A stretch of DNA of 64,000 nucleotides. It comes from Porcincola sp945869225. Lineage in GTDB: Bacteria > Bacillota > Clostridia > Lachnospirales > Lachnospiraceae. The stretch is taken from the NCBI RefSeq assembly GCF_052118625.1, contig NZ_JBQKGW010000012.1, forward strand, positions 1 to 64,000. Reading direction: 5' to 3'. Shown here piece after piece: positions 34,442-43,247 of this stretch. The position numbers were made by a program, and so were the translations under genes. Every line of letters starts with the position of its first letter. Position 1 is the first letter of the stretch. A model generated the notes under the pieces. The model did not search any database. It saw nothing but the letters and a program-made list of their open reading frames with translations, and was not told where the DNA came from.

Positions 34442-35173
34442 ATGGCAGGGAAAATGATCGTTGCGACAGGCAACAGAAACAAGATGATTGAAATCAGGGA
34501 GATTCTCTCTGATGTGGATGTCGATATTGTTTCGATGAAGGAGGCCGGTATCCGGGTGGAAATCGTGGAGAACGGAAGGTCATTTGCGGAGAATTCGGCG
34601 ATCAAGGCGCTCACAGTCGCAAAGGCCTCGGGAGAGATGGCGATTGCGGATGACTCCGGGCTTGTAATTGACTGTTTAAGAGGGGAGCCGGGTATCTGGT
34701 CTGCCAGGTACATGGGAGAAGATACCCCCTATGATCTGAAAAACAGGACGATGATCAGCCGGGTCAATGATTTCTGCCGCGGGTATGAGGCAGCAGGCAG
34801 CGCGCCTGCGGCGATGGAGGGAGCAGAGTTTCTGAAAAACAGGACGGCAGGGGAAGGGAAGGTCCCGGATATACAGATCGATTTTCCGGGGGCGGATGAG
34901 AATGGAAAGCCGGGCCGGCTCAGATCGGCGAGGTTTGTCTGCGCCTGTACCTGTGCGTGGCCGGATGGGACGGTGAAAACCATCGTGGGCAAAATGGAAG
35001 GCCGGATCGCGTACGCCCAGGCCGGATCACACGGTTTTGGCTATGATCCGATCTTCTATCTTCCGCAGCTGGGGAAAACATCCGCAGAGCTTTTGCCGGA
35101 GGAAAAGAATGCGATCAGCCATCGCGGGAAGGCTTTCACTGCGATGCATGACTATCTGGCCGCTATTCTGTGA
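34442..35173 (+). CDS. rdgB: XTP/dITP diphosphatase (RdgB/HAM1) with an insertion
   Basis: 243 residues. It hydrolyses non-canonical purine triphosphates. Typical motifs are VATGNRNKMIEI at the start, FAENSAIKA, ADDSGLVIDCL, GSHGFGYDPIF and the final SHRGKAF. The family is normally near 200 residues; here about 45-50 extra residues (roughly 111-160) replace the short loop before ARFVCA. aggagag precedes ATG 34442. Confidence 0.92.
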   Translation: MAGKMIVATGNRNKMIEIREILSDVDVDIVSMKEAGIRVEIVENGRSFAENSAIKALTVAKASGEMAIADDSGLVIDCLRGEPGIWSARYMGEDTPYDLKNRTMISRVNDFCRGYEAAGSAPAAMEGAEFLKNRTAGEGKVPDIQIDFPGADENGKPGRLRSARFVCACTCAWPDGTVKTIVGKMEGRIAYAQAGSHGFGYDPIFYLPQLGKTSAELLPEEKNAISHRGKAFTAMHDYLAAIL

Positions 35174-35233
35174 TATGAGTGCCAAAAGTACCTTTTGCCA
35201 CTGTAATCATTCAGTTTGAGAAAGGCCTGACGG

Positions 35234-35722
35234 ATGAAAATACTTGTGATGAGCGACAGCCACGGATGGGACTACAATGCTGCGGAGGCTGTCCGGAGAG
35301 AAAAAACGATGGACGCCCTGATTCACCTTGGCGATGTACAGGAGACGATGGCACAGTTTCTGCGCGGGAGCGGTGTATGCTGCCCGGCCTATATGGTGGA
35401 GGGAAACTGCGACATGGACGGGTGGTATCCGAGGGAACAGATTGTGGAGCTCGGAGGACACAGACTCCTTCTGACGCACGGGCATGATTTTTATGTCCGG
35501 TTCGGCACGGAGGAACTTCATGACGAGGCTATTCGGAACCAGTGTGACCTTGCTCTGTTCGGCCACACACACATGCCGCTGATAGAAGAGAAGGATCCGG
35601 CGGTTCTGATCCTGAATCCAGGAAGCATTTCCAGCCCCCGGCAGGAGAACGGGCGTCCGAGCTACCTGGTGCTGGAATTGGAGGCGGATCGGCGCCCGGC
35701 GGCAGAGCTGCGGTACCTTTAA
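35234..35722 (+). CDS. YfcE/MJ0936-type metallophosphoesterase
   Basis: 162 residues. Metal-binding motifs are in order: DSHG (residues 8-11), HLGD, GNCD, THGHD and FGHTHMP. This small phosphodiesterase family (YfcE/YsnB) acts on phosphodiester bonds; the natural substrate is not set. It often follows rdgB in Firmicutes, as here (60 bp apart). Confidence 0.92.
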   Translation: MKILVMSDSHGWDYNAAEAVRREKTMDALIHLGDVQETMAQFLRGSGVCCPAYMVEGNCDMDGWYPREQIVELGGHRLLLTHGHDFYVRFGTEELHDEAIRNQCDLALFGHTHMPLIEEKDPAVLILNPGSISSPRQENGRPSYLVLELEADRRPAAELRYL

Positions 35723-35762
35723 TCGGGTCTTAAATCGAAAATCGAAAATTACGATTTCGGGG

Positions 35763-35791
35763 TTGACAAAGGCATTACGCAATAATATAAT
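35763..35791 (+). promoter_or_regulatory. Perfect consensus promoter of the tRNA cluster
   Basis: TTGACA (35763-35768), 17 bp, TATAAT (35786-35791): an exact sigma-A consensus, as expected for stable RNA. The first tRNA begins about 60 bp after the predicted start. Confidence 0.9.
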
Positions 35792-35856
35792 TACGAACGT
35801 GCCTGAGGGAATGAGGCAACGGACGGATGAGCGAGGTTCCGGTATTCCCAAGCTTT

Positions 35857-35931
35857 CGGGGTGTGGCTCAGTTTGGCTAGAGCGCCTGCTTTGGGAGCAG
35901 GAAGTCGCAAGTTCGAATCTTGTCACCCCGA
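35857..35931 (+). tRNA. tRNA-Pro (UGG)
   Basis: 75 nt. Acceptor CGGGGTG pairs with CACCCCG, discriminator A. Anticodon stem CCTGC/GCAGG with loop TTTGGGA gives anticodon UGG. T loop GTTCGAATC is present. CCA is not encoded. Confidence 0.95.
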
Positions 35932-35967
35932 GTTGAAGGGCGCTGAAAACTCATTTTCATGTTTGAT

Positions 35968-36038
35968 GCGGGTGTAGTTCAATGGTAGAACACCAGCCTT
36001 CCAAGCTGGATACGTGGGTTCGATTCCCATCACCCGCT
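35968..36038 (+). tRNA. tRNA-Gly (UCC)
   Basis: 71 nt. Acceptor GCGGGTG/CACCCGC, discriminator T. Anticodon stem CCAGC/GCTGG with loop CTTCCAA gives UCC. CCA is not encoded. Confidence 0.95.
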
Positions 36039-36042
36039 TTTT

Positions 36043-36116
<74 letters not shown>

Positions 36117-36141
36117 TGCGGAGTGAGATGCTCCAGTATAT

Positions 36142-36216
36142 GGTGGGTATAGCGCAGCTGGTTAGCGCGCCAGATTGTGGCTCTGGAGGCCCAGGGTTCG
36201 AATCCCTGTACCCACC
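36142..36216 (+). tRNA. tRNA-His (GUG)
   Basis: 75 nt including the extra encoded G at -1 (36142) that pairs with discriminator C73 (36216), the identity mark of tRNA-His. Acceptor GTGGGTA/TACCCAC; anticodon loop TTGTGGC gives GUG. Confidence 0.95.
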
Positions 36217-36225
36217 CTTACCTAG

Positions 36226-36297
36226 TGGGCTATCGCCAAGCGGTAAGGCACAGGACTTTGACTCCTGCATTCACCGGTCCGAATCCGGTTAGCCCAG
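36226..36297 (+). tRNA. tRNA-Gln (UUG)
   Basis: 72 nt. Acceptor TGGGCTA/TAGCCCA (U1-A72, usual for glutamine), discriminator G. Anticodon stem CAGGA/TCCTG with loop CTTTGAC gives UUG. Confidence 0.95.
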
Positions 36298-36324
36298 CTT
36301 GGCCGAGAGCCATTTTTTATATGC

Positions 36325-36397
36325 GGGGTATTAGCTCAGGTGGTAGAGCACTTGACTTTTAATCAAGTTGTCGGGGGTTCGAATCCCCCATGCCTCA
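36325..36397 (+). tRNA. tRNA-Lys (UUU)
   Basis: 73 nt. Acceptor GGGGTAT pairs with ATGCCTC through two G-T wobbles, discriminator A. Anticodon stem CTTGA/TCAAG with loop CTTTTAA gives UUU. Confidence 0.93.
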
Positions 36398-36401
36398 TGT
36401 G

Positions 36402-36430
36402 AGCCGTCACAAAGCTGTGGCGGCTTTTAT
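36402..36430 (+). terminator. Terminator after tRNA-Lys
   Basis: Stem AGCCGTCAC/GTGGCGGCT (one G-T) with a 6-nt loop, then TTTTATT. It separates the six-tRNA run from tRNA-Leu, so the latter depends on read-through or its own promoter. Confidence 0.8.
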
Positions 36431-36468
36431 TGTAAGTGTGGGCAGAAGGTACCAAGGCCCGCCCGTAT

Positions 36469-36548
<80 letters not shown>

Positions 36549-36553
36549 TGGAG

Positions 36554-36585
36554 ACATCCGGACTACAAAGCCCGGATGTTTTCTT
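36554..36585 (+). terminator. Terminator after tRNA-Leu
   Basis: Stem ACATCCGG/CCGGATGT with a 10-nt loop, followed by TTTCTTG. Confidence 0.75.
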
Positions 36586-36658
36586 GTATATCAGTCTGGC
36601 TGGAGAAGCCGCGGGCGGCAGCACCGGCAGGCGGATGCGGAGGACGGAGGAAAAACAG

Positions 36659-37234
36659 ATGGGACAATCCTTTTTTCTGAACAGCATACTGCTGGGGGCA
36701 GGGCTGGCAATGGATGCCTTTTCAGTGTCCTGTGCAAATGGCCTCAGGGAGCCGGATATGAAGGCGGGACGCATGGTGAAGATTGCAGGCGTCTACGCCT
36801 TTTTTCAGTTTGCGATGCCGATGGCCGGCTGGTTCTGCGTTCATCAGCTGCTCACGTTCTTCCGCGCCTTTCAGCCGTTTATTCCATGGATCGCGCTCGG
36901 GCTGTTAGGCTGGATCGGCGGAAAGATGCTGATCGAGGGGATGCGGAACCAGACGCCGGAGGAAGAGGCCTGTGTGACGCGCTGCGATTTGCTGGTGCAG
37001 GGAATCGCAACCTCTATTGATGCGCTGTCTATCGGGTTTACGATATCAGACTACCATGCAATCGAAGCCTTTCTGTGTGCCTTGATTATCGCAGCTGTGA
37101 CGGAAGGCATCTGTATTGCGGGACTTGCGATCGGAAAGAGAGTCGGCATGAAACTGTCGTCCAGGGCGTCTGTCCTAGGCGGCGTGATTCTGATTGCAAT
37201 CGGACTGGAAGTGTTTATCAGCGGCATCCGATGA
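36659..37234 (+). CDS. mntP: Manganese efflux pump MntP
   Basis: 191 residues, six membrane helices. The two inverted repeats carry GLAMDAFSVS and ATSIDALSIG, whose Asp residues are essential in MntP. It exports Mn2+ from the cytoplasm. The start is ATG 36659 after cggaggaaaaac; longer frames run into the tRNA-Leu gene and are spurious. No yybP-ykoY manganese riboswitch is visible in the short leader. Confidence 0.93.
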   Translation: MGQSFFLNSILLGAGLAMDAFSVSCANGLREPDMKAGRMVKIAGVYAFFQFAMPMAGWFCVHQLLTFFRAFQPFIPWIALGLLGWIGGKMLIEGMRNQTPEEEACVTRCDLLVQGIATSIDALSIGFTISDYHAIEAFLCALIIAAVTEGICIAGLAIGKRVGMKLSSRASVLGGVILIAIGLEVFISGIR

Positions 37235-37280
37235 TCTGAACAGAAGAACGAAGATGCCGGTATCGGCAGAGGAGGACAGG

Positions 37281-37826
37281 ATGGAGATCGAACGGAAATG
37301 GATGGTGCAAAGCTGGCCGCCTGCGGGGCTTGAGCTGATCAGACAGCAGCGGATGCGCCAGGGGTATGTGACAGTCCGCCCGACGGTCCGGATCCGTGAG
37401 GAAACAGACCTTCCGGTAAAGCCGGGGGATCAGGGCAGGACGGCATATATCCTTTGCCTGAAAACGGCCTCAACAGATGATGGCCTTGCCCGCACAGAGA
37501 TTGAGATGGAGATCCCGGAGGAAAAGTTTGACGAGATCGAAGCGATGATCGGGAAACCGCTTATTGAGAAAACCCGGAGAACATACAGCCTTCCGGATGG
37601 GCTGGCCCTGGAAGTCAACCAGGTAGACCGCGGGCTTCCGACCGAATTCTGGTATGCGGAGGTTGAGTTTGCCAGTGTAGAGCAGGCAAAAAGCTGGCAG
37701 CCGGAAGCTGCAGGTCTTGGAGACTATTTATCCGACGATGTGACGGGACAGCCGGGAAGTTCGATGGGCGCCTACTGGGAAGAGACCAGAGAGGCAGCCG
37801 GCGCAGAAGCCGTTCATATGATATGA
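37281..37826 (+). CDS. CYTH-domain (triphosphate tunnel) protein
   Basis: 181 residues beginning MEIERKW, the ExExK hallmark of CYTH/TTM enzymes. Alternating charged strands (VRIREE, ILCLKT, RTEIEMEI, EVNQVDRGL, AEVEFAS) fit the tunnel fold that binds triphosphates. Bacterial members act as tripolyphosphatase, thiamine triphosphatase or, rarely, adenylate cyclase; the activity here is open. gaggaggacagg precedes ATG 37281. It overlaps or abuts the rhomboid gene. Confidence 0.88.
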   Translation: MEIERKWMVQSWPPAGLELIRQQRMRQGYVTVRPTVRIREETDLPVKPGDQGRTAYILCLKTASTDDGLARTEIEMEIPEEKFDEIEAMIGKPLIEKTRRTYSLPDGLALEVNQVDRGLPTEFWYAEVEFASVEQAKSWQPEAAGLGDYLSDDVTGQPGSSMGAYWEETREAAGAEAVHMI

Positions 37827-37840
37827 AAGGGAGATGTGTG

Positions 37841-38458
37841 ATGGGAATTCTGACAGTCTACAGCGGCGCGGCGTCCGCGCAGCAGCCGCTCTTGAATCCG
37901 GTTCTGTATCACAGGCCCGTCAGTGTTCTGACAGGCGCAATCTGCATCGTTGTCTTTCTGATCATCCGGTTCGGGAAGAGAGGCGGAGGAGACAGAAGCG
38001 GACTGTTGTCGAGGGCTGTCTCCTGCGGGTGCTATGACAGAGACCGGATCAGAGGAGGCCAATTCTGGCGGCTGCTGACTGTGGGATTTACACACATTGA
38101 GGGCTGGCATATCGCTGTGAATCTGTATTCGCTCTACGCGCTCTCGGCGCTGGAGGAGGCGTACGGGCATCTCTGGTTTGCTGTCATCCTGGGCGGCTCC
38201 GTCATCGGCGGAAGCCTGCTGGAACTTGCAATTTCAAAGACCCGGTATTCTGTCGGGCTTTCCGGCGGCTTGTATGGCCTGATGTTTTCATACGCCCTTC
38301 TGATCTGGACATATGGCGGAAATGTCCGAAGCATTCTGATAACGATCCTGATCAACCTTGCGATCAACTTTGCACCGGGAATTGCCTGGCAGGCCCACAT
38401 CGGCGGCGCCCTGAGCGGCCTTGTCCTGACACAGGTGATGATTTATGCGGCGCGCTGA
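37841..38458 (+). CDS. Rhomboid-family intramembrane serine protease
   Basis: 205 residues, six or seven membrane helices. RLLTVGFTHIEGWHIAVNL contains the HxxxN-type helix; the catalytic Ser is Ser141 in GLSGGLYG and the His is His186 in QAHIGGALSG. It cleaves membrane proteins inside the bilayer. ATG 37841 with aaaggga 8 bp upstream is preferred to ATG 37823, which overlaps the CYTH stop. Confidence 0.9.
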   Translation: MGILTVYSGAASAQQPLLNPVLYHRPVSVLTGAICIVVFLIIRFGKRGGGDRSGLLSRAVSCGCYDRDRIRGGQFWRLLTVGFTHIEGWHIAVNLYSLYALSALEEAYGHLWFAVILGGSVIGGSLLELAISKTRYSVGLSGGLYGLMFSYALLIWTYGGNVRSILITILINLAINFAPGIAWQAHIGGALSGLVLTQVMIYAAR

Positions 38459-38579
38459 ACACGTCTGCAGGAGCATTTCACCGGGAGAATTCGATGCAAA
38501 CAGGTCTTTATGCAGCGGAAGGGACACGTGTCCGAAGATGCTGTGTACGGAAAAAAACACACACAGGAGACATGGGGTG

Positions 38580-38608
38580 TTGCATTTCAGTACGTCCCAT
38601 ATTATAAT
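38580..38608 (+). promoter_or_regulatory. suf operon promoter
   Basis: TTGCAT (38580-38585), 17 bp, TATAAT (38603-38608). The predicted start near 38615 gives a leader of about 65 nt to sufC. Confidence 0.75.
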
Positions 38609-38621
38609 CACGTTGTTTGAA

Positions 38622-38642
38622 ATCACAGTATTTTACTGGGAT
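38622..38642. promoter_or_regulatory. Palindromic operator candidate in the suf leader
   Basis: CAGTA-TTT-TACTG (38626-38638) is a perfect dyad and extends to ATC...GAT with one mismatch (38622-38642). It lies just after the predicted transcription start, a repressor position. suf operons are controlled by Fe-S sensing regulators (IscR, SufR) in other bacteria; the regulator here is unknown. Confidence 0.5.
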
Positions 38643-38681
38643 ATGATCAAGCCCCAAAGAACATAAAGGAAGGAATAAGCC

Positions 38682-39425
38682 ATGGAACCATTACTGAACA
38701 TTCAGAATCTCAGTGTCAGCGTTGATGACAACGAGATTCTTCACGATCTGAACCTGAAAGTCGGCCGCGGCGAGACCCATGTCCTGATGGGCCCCAATGG
38801 CGCGGGCAAGTCCACTCTCGGCAATGCGCTGATGGGCAATCCTCAGTACAAGATCACTTCCGGGACAGCCATTTTCAATGGAAAGAATATTCTGGAGGAG
38901 TCCGTCTGCGACCGGGCGAAGGAAGGACTGTTCATGTCATTCCAGAATCCCATCGAGGTTCCGGGCGTGTCGCTTTCCAATTTCATCCGCACAGCTCTGG
39001 AGCAGCGCACGGGCAAGCGGATCCGCCTGTGGGATTTCAAAAAAGAGATCGAGCAGAAGCTGAAGGTTCTGGATATGGACCCGTCCTATGCGGACCGTGA
39101 CCTGAATGTCGGCTTCTCCGGCGGGGAGAAGAAGAAGGCGGAGATTCTTCAGATGCTGATGCTCAAGCCGTCACTGGCGATTCTGGACGAGACCGACTCC
39201 GGTCTGGATGTCGACGCTGTGCGTACCGTATCGAACGGTGTCAAGGAGTACCAGAAGGACAAGGATGGCGCACTCCTTATCATTACCCATTCAACAAGAA
39301 TCCTGGAGGCCCTCCATGTCGATGCAACGCATGTTCTGGTGAATGGACACATCGTTGAGAATGGCGGGGCAGAGCTGGTCGATGAGATCAACGAGCGTGG
39401 ATTTGAGCGGTTCGAGGAAAAGTAA
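38682..39425 (+). CDS. sufC: Fe-S cluster assembly ATPase SufC
   Basis: 247 residues, ABC-type ATPase of the SufBCD scaffold. Walker A GPNGAGKSTL, signature FSGGEKKK, Walker B LAILDETDSGLD and the late His (ITHSTR) match SufC, with the SGGEKK and DSGLD forms being diagnostic. aaggaaggaa precedes the ATG. First gene of sufCBDSU. Confidence 0.97.
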   Translation: MEPLLNIQNLSVSVDDNEILHDLNLKVGRGETHVLMGPNGAGKSTLGNALMGNPQYKITSGTAIFNGKNILEESVCDRAKEGLFMSFQNPIEVPGVSLSNFIRTALEQRTGKRIRLWDFKKEIEQKLKVLDMDPSYADRDLNVGFSGGEKKKAEILQMLMLKPSLAILDETDSGLDVDAVRTVSNGVKEYQKDKDGALLIITHSTRILEALHVDATHVLVNGHIVENGGAELVDEINERGFERFEEK

Positions 39426-39426
39426 G

Positions 39427-40833
39427 ATGGCAGAGAAAACTTATGTTGCCGACATTGACCGGAGCATGTACGACTTCCGGTATGACGAGAAGGACGCATA
39501 CCGGATCGAGGAAGGTTTGTCCCCGGAGATTGTCGAGCAGATATCCAAAGAGAAAAATGATCCTCAGTGGATGCATGATTTCCGCATGAAGTCTCTGGAA
39601 ATCTACAATCATACCCAGATGCCGGACTGGGGTCCTTCCATTGAAGGACTGAATATGAAGAACATCGCGACCTATGTCCGTCCGAACACAAAGATGGCGA
39701 ACGACTGGGACAGCGTGCCGGAGGAGATCAAGGATACCTTCGAGCGTCTTGGCATTCCGCAGGCGGAGCGGAAGTCTCTTGCGGGCGTTGGCGCTCAGTA
39801 TGACTCTGAGCTGGTTTACCACAATGTTCAGGACTTCGCTGAAAAACTGGGCGTTGTCTACTCGGACATCGAGAGCGCGCTTCACGGTCCGTATGCGGAC
39901 ATGATCCGGGATCACTTTATGAAGCTGGTTCCGCCGACAGATCACAAGTTCGCGGCTCTGCACGGCGCAGTCTGGTCAGGCGGTTCTTTTGTGTATGTCC
40001 CGGAGGGCGTGCATCTGGAGATCCCGCTCCAGTCTTATTTCCGGCTTAACGCAAAGGGCGCCGGACAGTTTGAGCATACATTGATCATTGTTGAGGACAA
40101 TGCGTACCTTCATTTCATCGAGGGCTGCTCAGCGCCGAAGTACAACGTGGCGAATCTGCATGCGGGCTGCGTGGAGCTGTTCGTCGGAAAAAATTCGACG
40201 CTCCGGTATTCGACCATCGAGAACTGGTCGAAGAACATGTACAACCTGAACACAAAGCGCGCAAAGGTGGAGGAGGGCGGCAAGATTGAGTGGGTTTCCG
40301 GCTCCTTCGGCTCCCACGTCTCCTATCTCTATCCGATGAGCGTGCTGGCGGGCAGAGGGGCAAGCTCCGAGTTCACAGGCGTGACCTTTGCCGGAAAGGG
40401 GCAGAATCTTGACACCGGATGCAAGGTGGTCCACAATGCACCGGACACAACCTCTGTCGTGAATACCCGCTCCATCAGCAAAAGCGGCGGCATCTCGACA
40501 TTCCGCAGCGCAGTTGTCATCAACCCGCAGGCGAAGAACAGCAAGTCTTCGACATCCTGCCAGTCTCTGATGCTGGATTCGGAGTCGAGATCGGACACGA
40601 TCCCGGCGATGGATGTGAAGACGCAGCAGGCAGACGTCGGCCATGAGGCAAAAATCGGGCGCATTTCCGATGAGGCGGTCTTCTATCTGATGAGCCGCGG
40701 CCTTCCGGAGGATGATGCCAGGGCGCTGATCGTCTCAGGCTTTGCCGACAACGTCGGCAAGGAGCTTCCTCTTGAGTATGCGGTGGAGATGAACAATCTG
40801 ATCCGCCTTGAGATGAAGGGCACCAACGGCTGA
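39427..40833 (+). CDS. sufB: Fe-S cluster scaffold SufB
   Basis: 468 residues. SufB is the main scaffold on which clusters are built with SufC and SufD. It starts 1 nt after the sufC stop (ATG 39427). Landmarks are KSLAGVGAQYDSE, WSGGSFVYVPEGV, EGCSAPKYNVANLHAGCVEL and the C-terminal MSRGLPEDDARALIVSGF. Cys residues in the GCSAP and HAGCVE segments are in the region known to bind persulfide. Confidence 0.97.
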   Translation: MAEKTYVADIDRSMYDFRYDEKDAYRIEEGLSPEIVEQISKEKNDPQWMHDFRMKSLEIYNHTQMPDWGPSIEGLNMKNIATYVRPNTKMANDWDSVPEEIKDTFERLGIPQAERKSLAGVGAQYDSELVYHNVQDFAEKLGVVYSDIESALHGPYADMIRDHFMKLVPPTDHKFAALHGAVWSGGSFVYVPEGVHLEIPLQSYFRLNAKGAGQFEHTLIIVEDNAYLHFIEGCSAPKYNVANLHAGCVELFVGKNSTLRYSTIENWSKNMYNLNTKRAKVEEGGKIEWVSGSFGSHVSYLYPMSVLAGRGASSEFTGVTFAGKGQNLDTGCKVVHNAPDTTSVVNTRSISKSGGISTFRSAVVINPQAKNSKSSTSCQSLMLDSESRSDTIPAMDVKTQQADVGHEAKIGRISDEAVFYLMSRGLPEDDARALIVSGFADNVGKELPLEYAVEMNNLIRLEMKGTNG

Positions 40834-40855
40834 GGCACGGGAGGAAAAACGGATT

Positions 40856-41923
40856 ATGAATATGACATTGAATCGTCTTCCGTCAATCACCTGGTATTGG
40901 CTGAAGATGAATAACGGTTCTCTGGAGGGTGTGGATCCGGCCGGGGAGGCTTCGGTGAGGGAAGAGATTCCCGAGCAGGTAACAGCGAAGACGCTGGGGC
41001 TGGAAGACCTGCCGGAGCAGGCGACCGGCATGGGGAAGGACATGACAGCACTTGTCCGCGTCTCAGGGGTCCCGGTTCACGGTTATGAGACAGCGGAGCA
41101 CCGGCAGGCAGACGGCGTGCTGCGCCTGGACTATCCCTTTGAACATGGAGCCCGCAGCGTCAACGCAGTCAGCCTTCGGGCTGCAAAAGACTCCAGCCTG
41201 ACGGTGGTGCAGGATTTCTCCTCCGCCTCGGACGCCGAGGGATTTGCAGCGGTTCAGACAAGGTACCTTGTCGAGGAAGGTGCGGTGCTGAAGCTGATCC
41301 AGATCGAGCGCCTCGGGAACGGATATACATTTCTGAATGATATCGGCGGACGCGTGGAAAATTCCGGGCGCGTCGAGCTGATCCATCTGGTGCTGGACGG
41401 CGGGCACACCTACCTGGGCGTGCAGACCGACCTGACCGGATACAAGTCGGCGCTGAAGGCGGACATCGGTTATCGCGTCGGCGGCGACCATACGCTCGAC
41501 ATCAACTATTTTGCGAACCACACAGGAAAGAAGACAACCTGCGACATCAACGCAAAGGGTGTGCTCAGAGACCATGCCAGGAAGGTTTTCCGCGGCACCA
41601 TTGATCTGAAGAAGGGCTCGTCCGGATCGGTTGGCAACGAAAAGGAAGATGTTCTGATGATGGACGATACAGTCCGGAATCAGACACTTCCGGTTATTCT
41701 CTGCACAGAGGAGGATGTCGTTGGAAACCATGGGGCGACCATCGGGCGGCTTGACGAGAGCGTGCTGTTCTACCTTCAGTCAAGAGGAATGGACAGGGAA
41801 GCGGTCTACGAGATGATGGCCGATGCACGTGTCGCATCTGTGGTACATCTGATTGAGGACGAGCGGACCCGTGCAGAGGCAGAGCGTTATCTTGGCGGAA
41901 TATCTGACAGCATGGAAGAGTAA
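40856..41923 (+). CDS. sufD: Fe-S cluster assembly protein SufD
   Basis: 355 residues, shorter and more divergent than SufB. It shares the beta-helix core and the C-terminal QTLPVILCTEEDVVGNHGATIGRLDESVLFYLQSRG signature region (family H and C residues) by which SufD and SufB pair. aaggagg-like ggaggaaa precedes ATG 40856. Coupled position after sufB confirms the call. Confidence 0.95.
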   Translation: MNMTLNRLPSITWYWLKMNNGSLEGVDPAGEASVREEIPEQVTAKTLGLEDLPEQATGMGKDMTALVRVSGVPVHGYETAEHRQADGVLRLDYPFEHGARSVNAVSLRAAKDSSLTVVQDFSSASDAEGFAAVQTRYLVEEGAVLKLIQIERLGNGYTFLNDIGGRVENSGRVELIHLVLDGGHTYLGVQTDLTGYKSALKADIGYRVGGDHTLDINYFANHTGKKTTCDINAKGVLRDHARKVFRGTIDLKKGSSGSVGNEKEDVLMMDDTVRNQTLPVILCTEEDVVGNHGATIGRLDESVLFYLQSRGMDREAVYEMMADARVASVVHLIEDERTRAEAERYLGGISDSMEE

Positions 41924-41950
41924 GGAAAAGTAAGGAACAGGGTGGGCGTG

Positions 41951-43180
41951 ATGACAATAACACAGGATATGATTCGCCGGGTGCGGGCAGACTTTCCACT
42001 GATTACAGAGGATATCGCGTATCTTGACAATTCAGCGACAAGCCAGAAACCGCAGAGTGTGATTGACGCGGGAAAGCATTTCTACGAGACGGAGAATGCG
42101 AATCCGCTCAGGGGACTTTACAAGCTGTCAGTCGCCGCAACAGAGACATATGAGCAGGCAAGAGAAGCGGTGAGAGCTTTTCTCGGGGCCGGCAGCACAG
42201 AGGAGATTATCTTCACCCGAAACGCGACAGAGTCTCTGAATCTGGTGGCCTACAGCTGGGCTCTGGACAACCTGAAGGCAGGCGACGATATCCTCGTCAC
42301 CATCATCGAGCACCACTCCAACATGCTTCCCTGGCAGATGGCGGCGGAGAAGACGGGGGCGAATCTCCATTACCTGTATCCGGACAAAACGGGTGCAGTC
42401 ACGGAGGAGATGTTCCGCAATGCGCTTACACCTGAGACAAAACTGGTCTGCATGACCCAGCTGTCCAATGTCCTTGGGAGAAGCTACGACCTCAAGACAT
42501 ATGCGCGGATCGCACATGAGACAGGTGCGGTTTTTGTCGGAGACGGTGCACAGAGCACGCCGCATATTCCGGTGAATGTGACAGATCTGGATGTGGATTT
42601 CTTTGCATTTTCAGGACACAAGATGCTGGCGCCGATGGGAATCGGCGTTCTGTACGGTAAAAAGAAGCTGCTGGAGCGCATGCAGCCGTTCCTGCGCGGC
42701 GGGGAAATGATCGACTATGTGACCACCGAAGGCGCAACCTGGGCGGAGCTTCCGCACAAGTTCGAGGCAGGTACCGTGAATGCAGGCGGTGCTGCCGGAC
42801 TTCTGGCGGCAATTCAATACTATCAGAAGCTTGGCTGGGCGTTCATTGAGCAGCGGGAGCTGGAGCTGACCCGGTATGCGATGGAGAAGATGAAGGACGT
42901 CCCGCATGTGACGCTGCTGGGCTCAGACAGACCCGAGGAGCATCACGGCATTCTGACATTCAAGGTAGACGGTGTTCATCCGCATGACATTGCAGCGATG
43001 ATGGACGAGGACGGGGTCTGCGTGCGGGCAGGCCACCACTGCGCCCAGCCGCTTCTGAAGTATCTGGGCGTACCGAATACAACCAGATGCTCACTGGCTT
43101 TCTACAATACAGAAGCGGAGATTGACCGCTTTACGGAAAGCCTGGCGACGCTGCGCAGCAGGATGGGATATCAGGACTGA
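41951..43180 (+). CDS. sufS: Cysteine desulfurase SufS
   Basis: 409 residues, fold-type I PLP enzyme, type II desulfurase. It takes sulfur from cysteine and passes it to SufU. Schiff-base Lys224 is in FSGHKMLAP and the persulfide Cys364 in RAGHHCAQPL; the HHSN motif contacts PLP. ATG 41951 is chosen; GTG codons at 41942 and 41948 are in frame. Confidence 0.96.
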   Translation: MTITQDMIRRVRADFPLITEDIAYLDNSATSQKPQSVIDAGKHFYETENANPLRGLYKLSVAATETYEQAREAVRAFLGAGSTEEIIFTRNATESLNLVAYSWALDNLKAGDDILVTIIEHHSNMLPWQMAAEKTGANLHYLYPDKTGAVTEEMFRNALTPETKLVCMTQLSNVLGRSYDLKTYARIAHETGAVFVGDGAQSTPHIPVNVTDLDVDFFAFSGHKMLAPMGIGVLYGKKKLLERMQPFLRGGEMIDYVTTEGATWAELPHKFEAGTVNAGGAAGLLAAIQYYQKLGWAFIEQRELELTRYAMEKMKDVPHVTLLGSDRPEEHHGILTFKVDGVHPHDIAAMMDEDGVCVRAGHHCAQPLLKYLGVPNTTRCSLAFYNTEAEIDRFTESLATLRSRMGYQD

Positions 43181-43247
43181 GGCCATTGACCGCGGGCGCC
43201 GCTGATGCAGTCTGACGCGGGCGGAAAGATGGAAAGGAAAGGGCAAC

